From: JBEPTX01 sp041691795
Lineage (GTDB): Bacteria; Patescibacteriota; Saccharimonadia; Saccharimonadales; Saccharimonadaceae
Length of the DNA stretch: 64,000 bases
Direction: 5' to 3'
NCBI GenBank assembly: GCA_041691795.1
Contig: JBEPTX010000003.1
Location: 1-64,000, forward strand
In this document: piece by piece, positions 16,927 through 25,085 of the stretch
Position numbering within the stretch: the first letter of the stretch is position 1
Layout of the letters: each line of letters starts with the position of its first letter
Notes under the pieces: model-generated
Databases searched by the model: none
Seen by the model: only the letters and a program-made list of their open reading frames with translations
What the model was told of the DNA's origin: nothing
Program-made: the position numbers and the translations under genes

Positions 16927-17460
16927 ATGAGTCGAATCGGAAAACTACCAATTGCAATCCCTTCGGGCGTGACAATCACGGTTGACTCAGATGTTATTAC
17001 TGTCGCCGGTACCAAAGGTACCCTGACTGTTCCACATCTGAGCGACGTGACCGTTGCCACCGCTGATGGAAACGCTATCGTTACTCGTAAAGATGACGAA
17101 CGAGTCGCTAAAGCCCAGCACGGGCTGCAGCGCGCACTGCTAAATAACGCTGTTGTCGGCGTGACTAAAGGGTTTGAGAAAAAACTCGAAGTCAACGGCG
17201 TCGGTTTCCGCGTTAACGGTGGTGGTCAGACACTTGAAATGCAGCTTGGTTTTAGCCACCCCGTTAAATACGAAGCTCCAGCTGGTGTTCTATTGACAGT
17301 AAACAAAATGGAAATCACCGTAAGCGGTATCGACAAACAACAAGTCGGCCAAATTGCTGCTGAAATCCGTGCTCTGAAAAAGCCAGAACCTTACAAGGGT
17401 AAGGGAATTAAATATGCCGATGAGCAAATTTTGCGCAAGGCAGGAAAGACAGGTAAGTAA
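16927..17460 (+). CDS. rplF: 50S ribosomal protein L6 (uL6)
   Basis: 177 aa, two-domain protein. Begins MSRIGKLPIAIPSGV; C-terminal EPYKGKGIKYADE is diagnostic. Confidence 0.97.
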   Translation: MSRIGKLPIAIPSGVTITVDSDVITVAGTKGTLTVPHLSDVTVATADGNAIVTRKDDERVAKAQHGLQRALLNNAVVGVTKGFEKKLEVNGVGFRVNGGGQTLEMQLGFSHPVKYEAPAGVLLTVNKMEITVSGIDKQQVGQIAAEIRALKKPEPYKGKGIKYADEQILRKAGKTGK

Positions 17461-17462
17461 TC

Positions 17463-17816
17463 ATGAGTGATTTAGCTAAAAAACTACTGAATAAAAGCCT
17501 GCGCAAAAACCGCGTTCGCGCCAAGGTGACTGGTACTGCTGAACGTCCACGTTTGACGGTAACTATCAGCAACAAGCACGTCAGCGCACAGATCATCGAT
17601 GACGTCGCCCAGAAGACATTGGCTGCCAGCACAACTGTTGGTACCAAACAAACTGGCACAATGACTGAACAATCAGTCTTTGTTGGCAGCGATATCGCCA
17701 AAAAAGCTAAGAAAGCTAAAATTACCACTGTGGTATTTGACCGTAATGGTCGCCAGTACGCTGGCCGCTTGCACGCGCTCGCTGATGCCGCACGTGCGGA
17801 AGGATTGGAGTTTTAA
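17463..17816 (+). CDS. rplR: 50S ribosomal protein L18 (uL18)
   Basis: 117 aa. RPRLTVTISNKHVSAQIID and the VFDRNGRQYAGRLHALADAA end fit L18, which binds 5S rRNA. Confidence 0.96.
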   Translation: MSDLAKKLLNKSLRKNRVRAKVTGTAERPRLTVTISNKHVSAQIIDDVAQKTLAASTTVGTKQTGTMTEQSVFVGSDIAKKAKKAKITTVVFDRNGRQYAGRLHALADAARAEGLEF

Positions 17817-17818
17817 TC

Positions 17819-18457
17819 ATGGCTGAAGAAACAACAGCTACAACAACTGCCCCAGCCGCACCGGCTGCTGCAGCTGCACCTACGAACAATCGCGCTCCGC
17901 GTGGTGGTCAAGGTCAAGGTGGACGTCGCGACAATCGTCGTAACGATACCCCGCAAGAACCAAAAGAATTTGAAGAATTGGTCATCAACATCGACCGTGT
18001 GGCCCGTGTGGTCAAAGGTGGACGTCGTTTCCGCTTTAAAGCACTCGTTGTTGTCGGTAACCGCAAAGGTAAAGTCGGCGTTGGCGTCGCAAAAGGTGCT
18101 GATGTCCAGGCTGCTGTTGCAAAAGCAACAGATGTAGCCAAGAAACACCTTGTAACTGTCCCTGTCAAAAACGGTACGATTCCTCATGACGTTGAAATTA
18201 AACTTTCTGGCGCACGTGTTTTGATCAAACCTGCTGCACCTGGTACTGGTATTATCGCTGGTGGTGTGGTTCGCCAAATCATCGGTCTGACTGGTGTTCA
18301 CAACTTACTTTCCAAATCACTTGGTAGCACGAACAAAGTCAACATTGCGTATGCGACAATGGAAGCACTTCGTGCCCTCGTTCCTCGTGATGAATGGCTT
18401 AACGCTCCTGCCAAGAAACCTGCAACCGAGAAGAAAGCCGTCAAGGAGGACAAATAA
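17819..18457 (+). CDS. rpsE: 30S ribosomal protein S5 (uS5)
   Basis: 212 aa. S5 core starts near residue 50 (FEELVINIDRVARVVKGG) and includes the double-stranded RNA-binding fold and IGLTGVHNLLSKSLGS. The first 45 residues are an Ala/Pro/Arg/Gly-rich extension. It is followed directly by rplO: rpmD (uL30), which normally lies between them, is absent, as is known for CPR bacteria. Overlaps rplO by one base. Confidence 0.97.
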   Translation: MAEETTATTTAPAAPAAAAAPTNNRAPRGGQGQGGRRDNRRNDTPQEPKEFEELVINIDRVARVVKGGRRFRFKALVVVGNRKGKVGVGVAKGADVQAAVAKATDVAKKHLVTVPVKNGTIPHDVEIKLSGARVLIKPAAPGTGIIAGGVVRQIIGLTGVHNLLSKSLGSTNKVNIAYATMEALRALVPRDEWLNAPAKKPATEKKAVKEDK

Positions 18458-18939
18458 TGACTAAGTATAACGAACTCAAAGTCAGTGCAACTCCTGATCG
18501 TAAACGCGTTGGTCGCGGTATTGCAGCTGGCGGTGGTAAAACTGCCGGTCGTGGTACCAAAGGTCAGGGCGCTCGTACAGGCAAGAAACTGAACGCAATG
18601 TTTCAGGGTGGCTCACGTCCACTGGCACAGGCGATTCCAAAAGCTCGTGGATTCAAGAGCAAACGAACTCCTGCACAGGTTGTCTACCTTGACCATTTGA
18701 ACGTATTTGCGGGCAAAACCGTCGATAACTTCACATTGTTCAAAGAAGGCTACGTTGCGACGCCATTTCACACTGTCAAAGTAATCGCTCGCGGTGAATT
18801 AACCGCCAAGATTACGTTGCATGTCCAAGGCGCTAGCAAATCAGTCCAAGCGGCCGTCACCAAAGCTGGTGGTAGCTTCGTAAAAACTGATACACCTTTG
18901 AAAAAGAGCACCAAAGAAGCCGAAAAAGCTGATAAATAA
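18457..18939 (+). CDS. rplO: 50S ribosomal protein L15 (uL15)
   Basis: 160 aa. Glycine-rich N terminus (VGRGIAAGGGKTAGRGTKGQ) and RPLAQAIPKARGF are diagnostic; a short Lys-rich tail is added at the C terminus. Last ribosomal gene before secY. Confidence 0.96.
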   Translation: MTKYNELKVSATPDRKRVGRGIAAGGGKTAGRGTKGQGARTGKKLNAMFQGGSRPLAQAIPKARGFKSKRTPAQVVYLDHLNVFAGKTVDNFTLFKEGYVATPFHTVKVIARGELTAKITLHVQGASKSVQAAVTKAGGSFVKTDTPLKKSTKEAEKADK

Positions 18940-18958
18940 GCAAATTGTTTCAGCATCC

Positions 18959-18987
18959 GTAGTATAATATGTAAAGTATTATGCTAC
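18959..18987 (+). promoter_or_regulatory. Hairpin/promoter-like element before secY
   Basis: GTAG-x-ATAATA and TATTAT-x-CTAC form a near palindrome that includes a TATAAT sequence. It may be a secY promoter, a leader hairpin or both; no convincing -35 box is seen at 17 nt. Confidence 0.35.
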
Positions 18988-19025
18988 GAAATGCCGAAAT
19001 AATCAGAAATAGGTAGGGAACGACA

Positions 19026-20438
19026 GTGAACTGGAAAACCATATTTAAATCATTCAAAAACCGCGACATGCAGAAACGTCTGGCGGTTGTATTAGGGCTT
19101 ATTGTCGTGTATCGATTCTTGGCACATATTCCTGTTCCATTGGCCGAACCGACGCAGTTACGTGAAGTGATTAACAGTATTGTTAGTTCGAGTAGTTTTG
19201 GTGGGTTCCTCAACCTGCTATCTGGTGGTGCGCTCGCCAGCTTCTCGATTGTTTTGGTAGGTATGAGCCCGTTCATTACTGCTAGTATTATCACTCAGCT
19301 GATGACCAAAGCTATTCCTAAACTAGAGGAACTTCACAAAGACGGTGAATCTGGTCGTCGCAAGATCAACCAGTGGACACGTCTGATTAGCTTGCCACTT
19401 GCGATCATCCAATCAATTGCCTTTATCTATATCTTGCGCCAGACAGTGCTGGCTGGTAACACGACGATTCTGTCCAATCCGACACCTATTGAATGGATTG
19501 TGGCTGTCGGTGGTATGACGGCTGGTTCGATTCTGCTGATGTGGCTAGGAGAGCTGATCACCGAACAGGGTATCGGTAACGGTATCAGTATGATCATTTT
19601 TGCCGGTATTATCAGTCAAATGCCGACCACACTTTCAACGATTATTGCGTCCTTGTTTGATACCAGTAAAGGCAGTCTGAATGTCTTTGGCTGGTTCCAT
19701 ATCCCTGTTGATCCGACGACATTCTATGTGTCACTGGCCATTTCGGCCGCCTCGCTACTGGTGCTGTATCTACTGGTCAAGATCAATGAAGCCCAGCGTG
19801 TTATAACGATTAATTATGCCAAACGCGTGCAGGGTAACAGCAGTTACGGTGGTGTCAAAAGCATCCTGCCTATCAAGCTGATCGCCGCTGGTGTGATCCC
19901 CGTTATCTTTGCTGTCGCGTTCTTGTCACTGCCTGCCTTTGTCGGCCAAGTGCTCAAGGCAACCGGTAATCATCAGTTCTTGTCAGTTGCTAACAACTTG
20001 ATCGCGTGGTTCCAGGCACCGCAGCCAGGCCAATTCACTGGTTTGACCGCTGATGCGTTTATCTATCCAGGCGCTTACTTCTTGCTGGTTATCTTGTTTA
20101 CCTACTTCTACACCGGTATTGTGTTTAACGCCAATGAAATTGCCGAAAACTTGCAAAAACAAGGTGGCTTCATCGAAGGCGTTCGCCCTGGCATTCAGAC
20201 CGAAAAATATCTTTCACAGACAGTTAATCGTTTGATCTTGTTCGGTTCTATCGTTCTGGGACTTATCGCTGTTATGCCGTTTATCGCCGAATACCTGTTT
20301 GCCCAAGCCGGGGTAACCGGCCTGCAAAACCTCGCAATTGGTGGTACTGGTGTGCTGATCGTGGTATCAGTCGGTCTGGAAAGCTTGCGCCAGATTAATT
20401 CACGAGCACTAATGGTCACCTACGACGACTACAAGTAG
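19026..20438 (+). CDS. secY: Preprotein translocase subunit SecY
   Basis: 470 aa, ten predicted membrane helices, the channel of the Sec translocon. Begins at GTG with a weak GGTAGGG site. Signatures: GMSPFITASIITQLM in helix 2 and the GIGNGISMIIFAGI loop of helix 4-5. secE lies at 50432. The next genes in many genomes (adk, map) are absent here, replaced by a structured intergenic element and a sortase. Confidence 0.97.
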   Translation: MNWKTIFKSFKNRDMQKRLAVVLGLIVVYRFLAHIPVPLAEPTQLREVINSIVSSSSFGGFLNLLSGGALASFSIVLVGMSPFITASIITQLMTKAIPKLEELHKDGESGRRKINQWTRLISLPLAIIQSIAFIYILRQTVLAGNTTILSNPTPIEWIVAVGGMTAGSILLMWLGELITEQGIGNGISMIIFAGIISQMPTTLSTIIASLFDTSKGSLNVFGWFHIPVDPTTFYVSLAISAASLLVLYLLVKINEAQRVITINYAKRVQGNSSYGGVKSILPIKLIAAGVIPVIFAVAFLSLPAFVGQVLKATGNHQFLSVANNLIAWFQAPQPGQFTGLTADAFIYPGAYFLLVILFTYFYTGIVFNANEIAENLQKQGGFIEGVRPGIQTEKYLSQTVNRLILFGSIVLGLIAVMPFIAEYLFAQAGVTGLQNLAIGGTGVLIVVSVGLESLRQINSRALMVTYDDYK

Positions 20439-20441
20439 AAA

Positions 20442-20555
20442 CTGTTTTCCTGGCACATTTCGGGCTGAAACCTGCGTCTCCGGTACTCACGGTAGTTGTA
20501 TCTACCGTTCCGTTCCGGTGCTCGGTTTCACTCCGAACTGCACTCAGGAGAACAG
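20442..20555 (+). ncRNA. Rod-shaped structured element after secY
   Basis: A 114-nt imperfect palindrome with at least five nested stems: CTGTTTTCCTG / CAGGAGAACAG, TCGG / CCGA, GAAACC / GGTTTC, CCGG / CCGG and ACGGTAG / CTACCGT. It lies directly after the secY stop. It could be an unusual terminator, an RNase target or an independent RNA. No T run follows. Confidence 0.5.
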
Positions 20556-20595
20556 CTTCTATAAGTGATACAGATTATGCTATAGTAGAACATAC

Positions 20596-21282
20596 ATGGG
20601 AACGGGGTTAGCAATTGAACCGAAGAAAGAACGGCATTATGGACGTATTGTTTTTTGTCTGATCGTCGGACTTCTCGCAATCATCGGTGGCTGGTATGTC
20701 TATCGTTGGTACACAACCGGGGCGCCACTTCCAATTTCGGTTCCAATTGCCAAGGCTGATCCGACGGTTGACGAAACCAATGTTTCTAAAGTCATGGTCG
20801 ATACGTATACTGTCCCAGCTCTGAATCCCCGCTATATCAGTATTCCTAGTTTGAATGTTGGTAATACCCGCGTCTATCCCGTCGGTGTAACCGCACAAAA
20901 CGTCCTTGACACGCCTCGCAATATTAACGACGCCGCATGGTACAAAAAAAGCATGACGCCAGGCACCGGCTATGGCGCTGTCCTGATCGACGCGCACAAT
21001 GGTGGTATTAGCAAAAACGGTGTCTTTGCCAAACTTAGCACGCTGAAAACAGGCGATGAAATCACCGTAGAACGTGGCGATAACAAGAAATATACCTATA
21101 GCGTCGTCGAAAACCAGATCATGAGTCTGGATGAGGTCAATGCAACCGGCATGAAAATGATGATGCAATCAGCTGACCCGAGCAAAGAGGGGCTGAATTT
21201 GATTACCTGTGCAGGCAAATGGGTGCCACGATTGGGGCAGTTTGATCAGAGGGTGATGTTGCGAGCGATTGCTACCGACTAA
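20596..21282 (+). CDS. Sortase
   Basis: 228-aa class D/E-like sortase (transpeptidase that joins surface proteins to a cell-wall or pilin acceptor). One N-terminal membrane helix (residues about 17-37) after a basic start, then the sortase fold from about residue 80. Catalytic His is in IDAHNGG, Cys in LITCAGKW and Arg in FDQRVMLRA. The more common GH before the catalytic site is AH here. A TATAGT box ends 9 nt before the ATG, so the mRNA leader is very short. Potential substrates are not in this window. Confidence 0.9.
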   Translation: MGTGLAIEPKKERHYGRIVFCLIVGLLAIIGGWYVYRWYTTGAPLPISVPIAKADPTVDETNVSKVMVDTYTVPALNPRYISIPSLNVGNTRVYPVGVTAQNVLDTPRNINDAAWYKKSMTPGTGYGAVLIDAHNGGISKNGVFAKLSTLKTGDEITVERGDNKKYTYSVVENQIMSLDEVNATGMKMMMQSADPSKEGLNLITCAGKWVPRLGQFDQRVMLRAIATD

Positions 21283-21309
21283 CCTCGTTATCGCTATCTT
21301 TCGCCTTGT

Positions 21310-21618
21310 GTCATTCCGGACCTGATCCGGAATCCAGTAGTTCTTTTCCCTAAAAGAACCAAAAGCCTTCTTTTGGATAGCAAAAGAAGCAAAACGTTTG
21401 TGGCGGCTTCACCCATCCGGGTCATCCTAGCTATTCCTGACGGTCACTGAAACAACTCCCGTTGGTCGGTCCATATCTATTTGTTTAGTTATTTGATATG
21501 GACTGAGTTTCAGTGAACTATTCCATCAGGAACAGCTGGTCTGACTCGGTGGGTTGCAGATGCCACGGGGAAGATGATTTATTATTTACTGGATTCCCTG
21601 GTCAAGCCAGGGAATGAC
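21310..21618 (-). repeat. Long structured repeat, copy C (309 bp)
   Basis: Non-coding element in minus orientation relative to copies at 50023 and 63241. Ends are inverted hairpin units (GTCATTCC ... GGAATCCAG type). Read on the minus strand it has CTTCCCCGTGGCATCTG, a long hairpin with inner stem GTCCATATC / GATATGGAC, the block GACCAACGGGAGTTGT, GTGAAGCCGCCACAAACG, stem CTTCTTTTG / CAAAAGAAG and stem GTTCTTTT / AAAAGAAC. Stem sequences differ between copies but remain paired. No protein is encoded. Confidence 0.85.
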
Positions 21619-21656
21619 AGCTGCAAGGATAGAGAGATGAGTATCATGCTTATTGT

Positions 21657-21777
21657 TTGAAAGTTAATCCCTATCTGTTATAACTAATCCTACCTGGGCA
21701 CTCCGCCCGAGCACTGCAAATGCATCTCAACCAGCGGCGTTGAGTGTGTAGTGCACCTTTCTGACAGAGGAGAAATA
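21657..21777 (+). promoter_or_regulatory. Promoter and two-stem leader RNA, module 1
   Basis: TTGAAA and TATAAC (21679-21684) precede ACTCCGCCCGAGC. GCACTGCA (21711-21718) pairs with TGTAGTGC (21747-21754), enclosing CTCAAC / GTTGAG (21726-21731 and 21739-21744). ACC and the GAGGAGAA ribosome site follow. The same promoter and leader plan recurs at 22390-22505 with different but still complementary stems. Confidence 0.65.
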
Positions 21778-22284
21778 ATGGTTTCGACAAATGAGATTGT
21801 ATTAGCAATCGACGAGCTTAACAAGGAAGTCGCGAGGCGCCGCAGCGATGTAGAAAAAGCACGTCGTGCACTTCTCGAAGACATCATGGTGGCGTATATC
21901 TTGGGAAAGGTGGCGCAGATAGTGCTTAATCATCAAGCTATGCTTAAAAAGCTGTTGCAAAATACAGCCACAATCCAAAAGTACGAAACAGTGAAGGACA
22001 TGGCTGTCTGGTTGGCCACTGTGCACGAGGACAGAGGTATAATCGTCAGTCGGAATGAACTCACGTATCGTCACGACGGTCTCGGGTACATTGTCGGCAC
22101 CAAGCGATCTAGCGCTAACCGGTCAAACCAGGCCTTATACGACGACTGGAAGAATAGTTTCTCAGAGATTACTCGTCGGGTACAGGAGAATGAGCTTTTG
22201 CAAGGGCTGCCGCCAATCGAGCTAATAATGAGCGGCATGAACTACGATTTCAACATGTCCATACGTTTCGTCCTCGGAGACTAA
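21778..22284 (+). CDS. Hypothetical protein, accessory gene
   Basis: 168-aa soluble protein of unknown family. The first 40 residues (IDELNKEVARRRSDVEKARRALLEDI) predict a long charged helix, perhaps coiled coil. ATG at 21778 follows GAGGAGAA. The gene has its own promoter, leader RNA and a strong hairpin terminator, and lies between the sortase and infA, where the spc and alpha operons would normally join. Confidence 0.65.
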   Translation: MVSTNEIVLAIDELNKEVARRRSDVEKARRALLEDIMVAYILGKVAQIVLNHQAMLKKLLQNTATIQKYETVKDMAVWLATVHEDRGIIVSRNELTYRHDGLGYIVGTKRSSANRSNQALYDDWKNSFSEITRRVQENELLQGLPPIELIMSGMNYDFNMSIRFVLGD

Positions 22285-22289
22285 CCTGC

Positions 22290-22331
22290 CTGTTCCCTTG
22301 TAGTGTGAGTTATCACGCTACAAGGGAACAG
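22290..22331 (+). terminator. Terminator after the 21778 gene
   Basis: CTGTTCCCTTGTAG and a matching CTACAAGGGAACAG form a 14-bp stem with a short loop. Confidence 0.75.
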
Positions 22332-22389
22332 GGTCTCTCCTCTGTCCTTATCTCTGTGTTTCTAAATTCGTTTAGAGATAGAGAGATGA

Positions 22390-22505
22390 GCTTATGTTTG
22401 GGTTGAAACGGAATATGTAGTATAACTATTTTACTGGACAACTCCGTCCGAGCTCTGTAAAGATACTCGGGAACGTCGAGTAAACAGAGTACCTGCATTA
22501 AGGAG
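22390..22505 (+). promoter_or_regulatory. Promoter and two-stem leader RNA, module 2
   Basis: A TATAAC box (22421-22426) precedes ACTCCGTCCGAGC. CTCTGT (22453-22458) pairs with ACAGAG (22484-22489), enclosing ACTCG / CGAGT (22465-22469 and 22477-22481), then ACC and AAGGAGAGG. Upstream bases (GAGAGATGAG) are shared with module 1, so the whole promoter-leader unit appears duplicated. Confidence 0.65.
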
Positions 22506-22510
22506 AGGCT

Positions 22511-23035
22511 ATGTCTGCGAATAATCCACTGCGTGATGTTGCAACATTGATATTATCCGACGACAAGGCACGAAAGCTGCGCCAGGAACTGACGGAGAGG
22601 GAATCTTCTGAATTTCCTACAAAAGCCGAACTCACCAAGCGATTCCTTCGCGAGTTTGTTCAAGTTTGGTATGACACAAAGCGTCACCAGACGCTCATCC
22701 GTGTTCTGGATGACGTCATCGGAACAAACAGACGGACATCGTACTATCTGCTTGACAGTGAAAGGGATGAGAATAGCCTGTTTCACTTCATTGCTGAACA
22801 TTACCCGGTAGTGATGACACATGGCGATGCGCTTGAACTGGCAACCAAGCTCGATAATGTCTACTCAGGAGGTTGCTATACGACCACACAGGTCATGAAA
22901 GCCACGCGTGACTGGGTGACAAAAATCAATGCGCGTGGAGTTATCGGCGCCGAAAAGGGTCGTGGCCTCTCAGCAGAGATCGTGGAAGGCGAAGTTGTTT
23001 ACATCTACCGGCCTGTCAACGAGCCGTGGTACTAG
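22511..23035 (+). CDS. Hypothetical protein, accessory gene
   Basis: 174-aa soluble protein, not recognised and not evidently related to its neighbour although both use the same promoter-leader module. The helical N-terminal half includes DDKARKLRQELTERE; the C-terminal part has mixed strands (ARGVIGAEKGRGLSAEIVEGEVVYIYRPV). AAGGAGAGG precedes the start. It ends in a nested hairpin terminator. Confidence 0.65.
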   Translation: MSANNPLRDVATLILSDDKARKLRQELTERESSEFPTKAELTKRFLREFVQVWYDTKRHQTLIRVLDDVIGTNRRTSYYLLDSERDENSLFHFIAEHYPVVMTHGDALELATKLDNVYSGGCYTTTQVMKATRDWVTKINARGVIGAEKGRGLSAEIVEGEVVYIYRPVNEPWY

Positions 23036-23045
23036 GGCAGGTCTA

Positions 23046-23101
23046 CACCCCGCTCTGATCAGTACGAGACTTTCGTCTCCTGGTCAGGAGCGGGGTTTCG
23101 T
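23046..23101 (+). terminator. Nested-hairpin terminator after the 22511 gene
   Basis: ACCCCGCTC pairs with GAGCGGGGT around an inner GAGAC-tttc-GTCTC hairpin, followed by a T-rich tail. Confidence 0.75.
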
Positions 23102-23124
23102 ATTTAATGATTGTATATGCGTAC

Positions 23125-23237
23125 TTGACGGCCAACGTGGTTTTGCTACAATAGAAATATCAAATTCAACTTCGCGGGTAGATTAGCGAAGAATCTCTGA
23201 AAATGCGCTTTACGCATGCACTTTATTGGTGTATAAT
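23125..23237 (+). promoter_or_regulatory. Two promoters upstream of infA
   Basis: P1: TTGACG and TACAAT 16 nt apart (23125-23152). P2: TTTACG and TATAAT 17 nt apart (23209-23237). Between them lie the hairpins CTTCGC / GCGAAG and ATGCG / CGCAT. They start the infA-rpsI operon after the accessory insert. Confidence 0.65.
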
Positions 23238-23252
23238 CTACTACTGTAACTT

Positions 23253-23486
23253 ATGGCTAGTCAAAAGGAAGTAATCAAGATGCAGGGAACGGTAGTGGAA
23301 TCACTGCCTAATACCCAATTCAAGGTCGAACTTGAGAATGGCCATAGTATTATCGCTCACATTTCGGGCAAAATGCGCAAGCATTACATCCGTCTTGTAC
23401 CAGGCGATAAAGTAGAAGTTGAGATGACCCCTTACGATCTTACGAAGGGCAGAATCAGCTTCCGCTTGCGAGATGAACGCTCATAA
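23253..23486 (+). CDS. infA: Translation initiation factor IF-1
   Basis: 77 aa, OB fold. MQGTVVESLPNTQFKVELENGH and YDLTKGRISFR are diagnostic. It has a 10-residue N-terminal addition (MASQKEVIKM); an internal ATG at 23280 would give the usual length. Start of the alpha-type operon. Confidence 0.95.
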   Translation: MASQKEVIKMQGTVVESLPNTQFKVELENGHSIIAHISGKMRKHYIRLVPGDKVEVEMTPYDLTKGRISFRLRDERS

Positions 23487-23535
23487 GGCGTTTAATAGTG
23501 TCAAATTTAAAGGAAAACTGGAGTTTTATGCGCTC

Positions 23536-23652
23536 ATGAAAGTTCGTGCGAGTGTCAAAAAAATCAGTCCGGATGATCAGCTAGTACGCCGTAAAGGTGT
23601 TCTACGGATTATCAACAAGAAAAAACCTAAGAATAAGCAAAGGCAGGGTTAA
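23536..23652 (+). CDS. rpmJ: 50S ribosomal protein L36, cysteine-free (bL36)
   Basis: 38 aa. MKVRASVKKI ... VRRKGVLRIINKKKPKNKQRQG matches L36 throughout, but the zinc-binding Cys positions are replaced (ISPDDQ where C-x2-C is usual and IN where IC is usual). It is therefore the non-zinc form. Lies between infA and rpsM in the usual order. Confidence 0.93.
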   Translation: MKVRASVKKISPDDQLVRRKGVLRIINKKKPKNKQRQG

Positions 23653-23654
23653 GC

Positions 23655-24041
23655 ATGGCTCGAATTGCAGGGATAGTTATTCCCGCTGAAAAGCAAGTGC
23701 AGATCGCTTTGACGTATGTATACGGCATTGGTCCACACTTCGCATCGACCATCCTTGCGGCGGCAGATATAGAGCCGACCACTCGGGTGAAAGATCTCAC
23801 CGAGGCTGAAGAACAACGTATTCGCGAAATAATCGGCAACGATTACACCGTCGAAGGCGACTTGCAGCGTCTGGTAACAAATAATATTAAGCGTCTCAAG
23901 GACGTCGGTTCATACCGCGGCCTACGACACAAAGCAGGACTTCCTGTCCGCGGTCAACGTACTCGTACGAATGCACGAACTCGTAAGGGTAAAGCGGTCG
24001 CAGTTGGTGGTACTCAAAAGAAAGCAGCGTCTAAGACGTAG
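23655..24041 (+). CDS. rpsM: 30S ribosomal protein S13 (uS13)
   Basis: 128 aa. Begins MARIAGIVIPAEKQV; ends with RHKAGLPVRGQRTRTNARTR, the C-terminal tail that reaches P-site tRNA. Confidence 0.97.
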   Translation: MARIAGIVIPAEKQVQIALTYVYGIGPHFASTILAAADIEPTTRVKDLTEAEEQRIREIIGNDYTVEGDLQRLVTNNIKRLKDVGSYRGLRHKAGLPVRGQRTRTNARTRKGKAVAVGGTQKKAASKT

Positions 24042-24053
24042 GAAGGATAAGAT

Positions 24054-24449
24054 ATGGCAGAAGCTACTAAAACAACAGCTCGCAAGAAACAACGCCGATC
24101 AGTTCCTTCTGGTCAGCTGCATATTCAAGCGACGTTCAACAACACAATCGTTACGTTTACTGATAATAAAGGTAACGTCCTTAGTGCCAGCAGTGCTGGT
24201 GCATGTGGATTCCGCGGCAGCAAAAAGGGTACAGCATACGCTTCCCAGGTTGCTGCTGAAAAAGCTGCAGAAATGGTCAAATCACTCCACGGTACAACTG
24301 CCGTCGACGTCTTTGTAAAAGGCGTTGGACTAGGTCGCGATGCTGCGATCCGTGCGATGGGCAATTTCGATATTGCAGTTAACAGTATCAAAGATGTGAC
24401 TGGCGTCCCTCATGGTGGCGTCCGCCCACGAAAGGCTAGGAGGGCTTAA
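24054..24449 (+). CDS. rpsK: 30S ribosomal protein S11 (uS11)
   Basis: 131 aa. HIQATFNNTIVTFTD and VTGVPHGGVRPRKARRA are diagnostic. AGGATAAG lies before the start. Confidence 0.97.
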   Translation: MAEATKTTARKKQRRSVPSGQLHIQATFNNTIVTFTDNKGNVLSASSAGACGFRGSKKGTAYASQVAAEKAAEMVKSLHGTTAVDVFVKGVGLGRDAAIRAMGNFDIAVNSIKDVTGVPHGGVRPRKARRA

Positions 24450-24451
24450 CG

Positions 24452-25072
24452 ATGGCACGAGATACATCTCCTATTGTCAAACAATCTCGTCGTGAAGGCT
24501 ATGCGCTGCACCCTAAAGCGCACAAGATCATGGCACGCAAATCTGGTATTCCAGGTCAGCACGCTCACGGTCGCGCTAACAAACCTAGTTTGTACGCAAC
24601 CCAACTACGTGAAAAGCAAAAAGTTCGCCGTACTTACGGCTTACTCGAAAAGCAATTCGCACGTTTAATGGACGAAGCAACCCGTCGTAAAGAAGGTTTG
24701 GCTGGGGAGAACTTGCTGCAAATGCTTGAACTTCGCCTAGACAACGCTATTTACCGCGCTGGATTCGCTATTTCACGTCGCGCTGCACGTCAACTTGTTG
24801 GCCACGGCCACTTTATGCTCAACGACCGCCGTGTCGATATCCCATCTATCCGTGTCAAAGCGGGTGATGTTATCACCGTTCGTCCACGTAGCACCAAATC
24901 TGGTTACTTTAGCGAAATTGACGACGTTGTCAAGAATTCGACTCAGATCCCATTGTCATGGCTGAAAAGCGATGTCAAGAAGCTGAAAATCGAAGTGACT
25001 GGTCTGCCAAAACGCGAAGAAGCCGAAGTTGATATCAATGAACAACTAATCGTTGAGTACTACTCACGCTAG
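24452..25072 (+). CDS. rpsD: 30S ribosomal protein S4 (uS4)
   Basis: 206 aa. S4 RNA-binding domain LELRLDNAIYRAGFAISR ... GHGHFMLNDRRV; N-terminal region lacks the Cys zinc ligands found in some S4 proteins. Confidence 0.97.
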   Translation: MARDTSPIVKQSRREGYALHPKAHKIMARKSGIPGQHAHGRANKPSLYATQLREKQKVRRTYGLLEKQFARLMDEATRRKEGLAGENLLQMLELRLDNAIYRAGFAISRRAARQLVGHGHFMLNDRRVDIPSIRVKAGDVITVRPRSTKSGYFSEIDDVVKNSTQIPLSWLKSDVKKLKIEVTGLPKREEAEVDINEQLIVEYYSR

Positions 25073-25085
25073 AAGGAGCAAATAA

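Noticed and set aside
21310..21618. Known RNA such as SRP, 6S, RNase P or tmRNA in the long repeat
   Set aside because: It is present in several copies and lacks the conserved cores of those RNAs.
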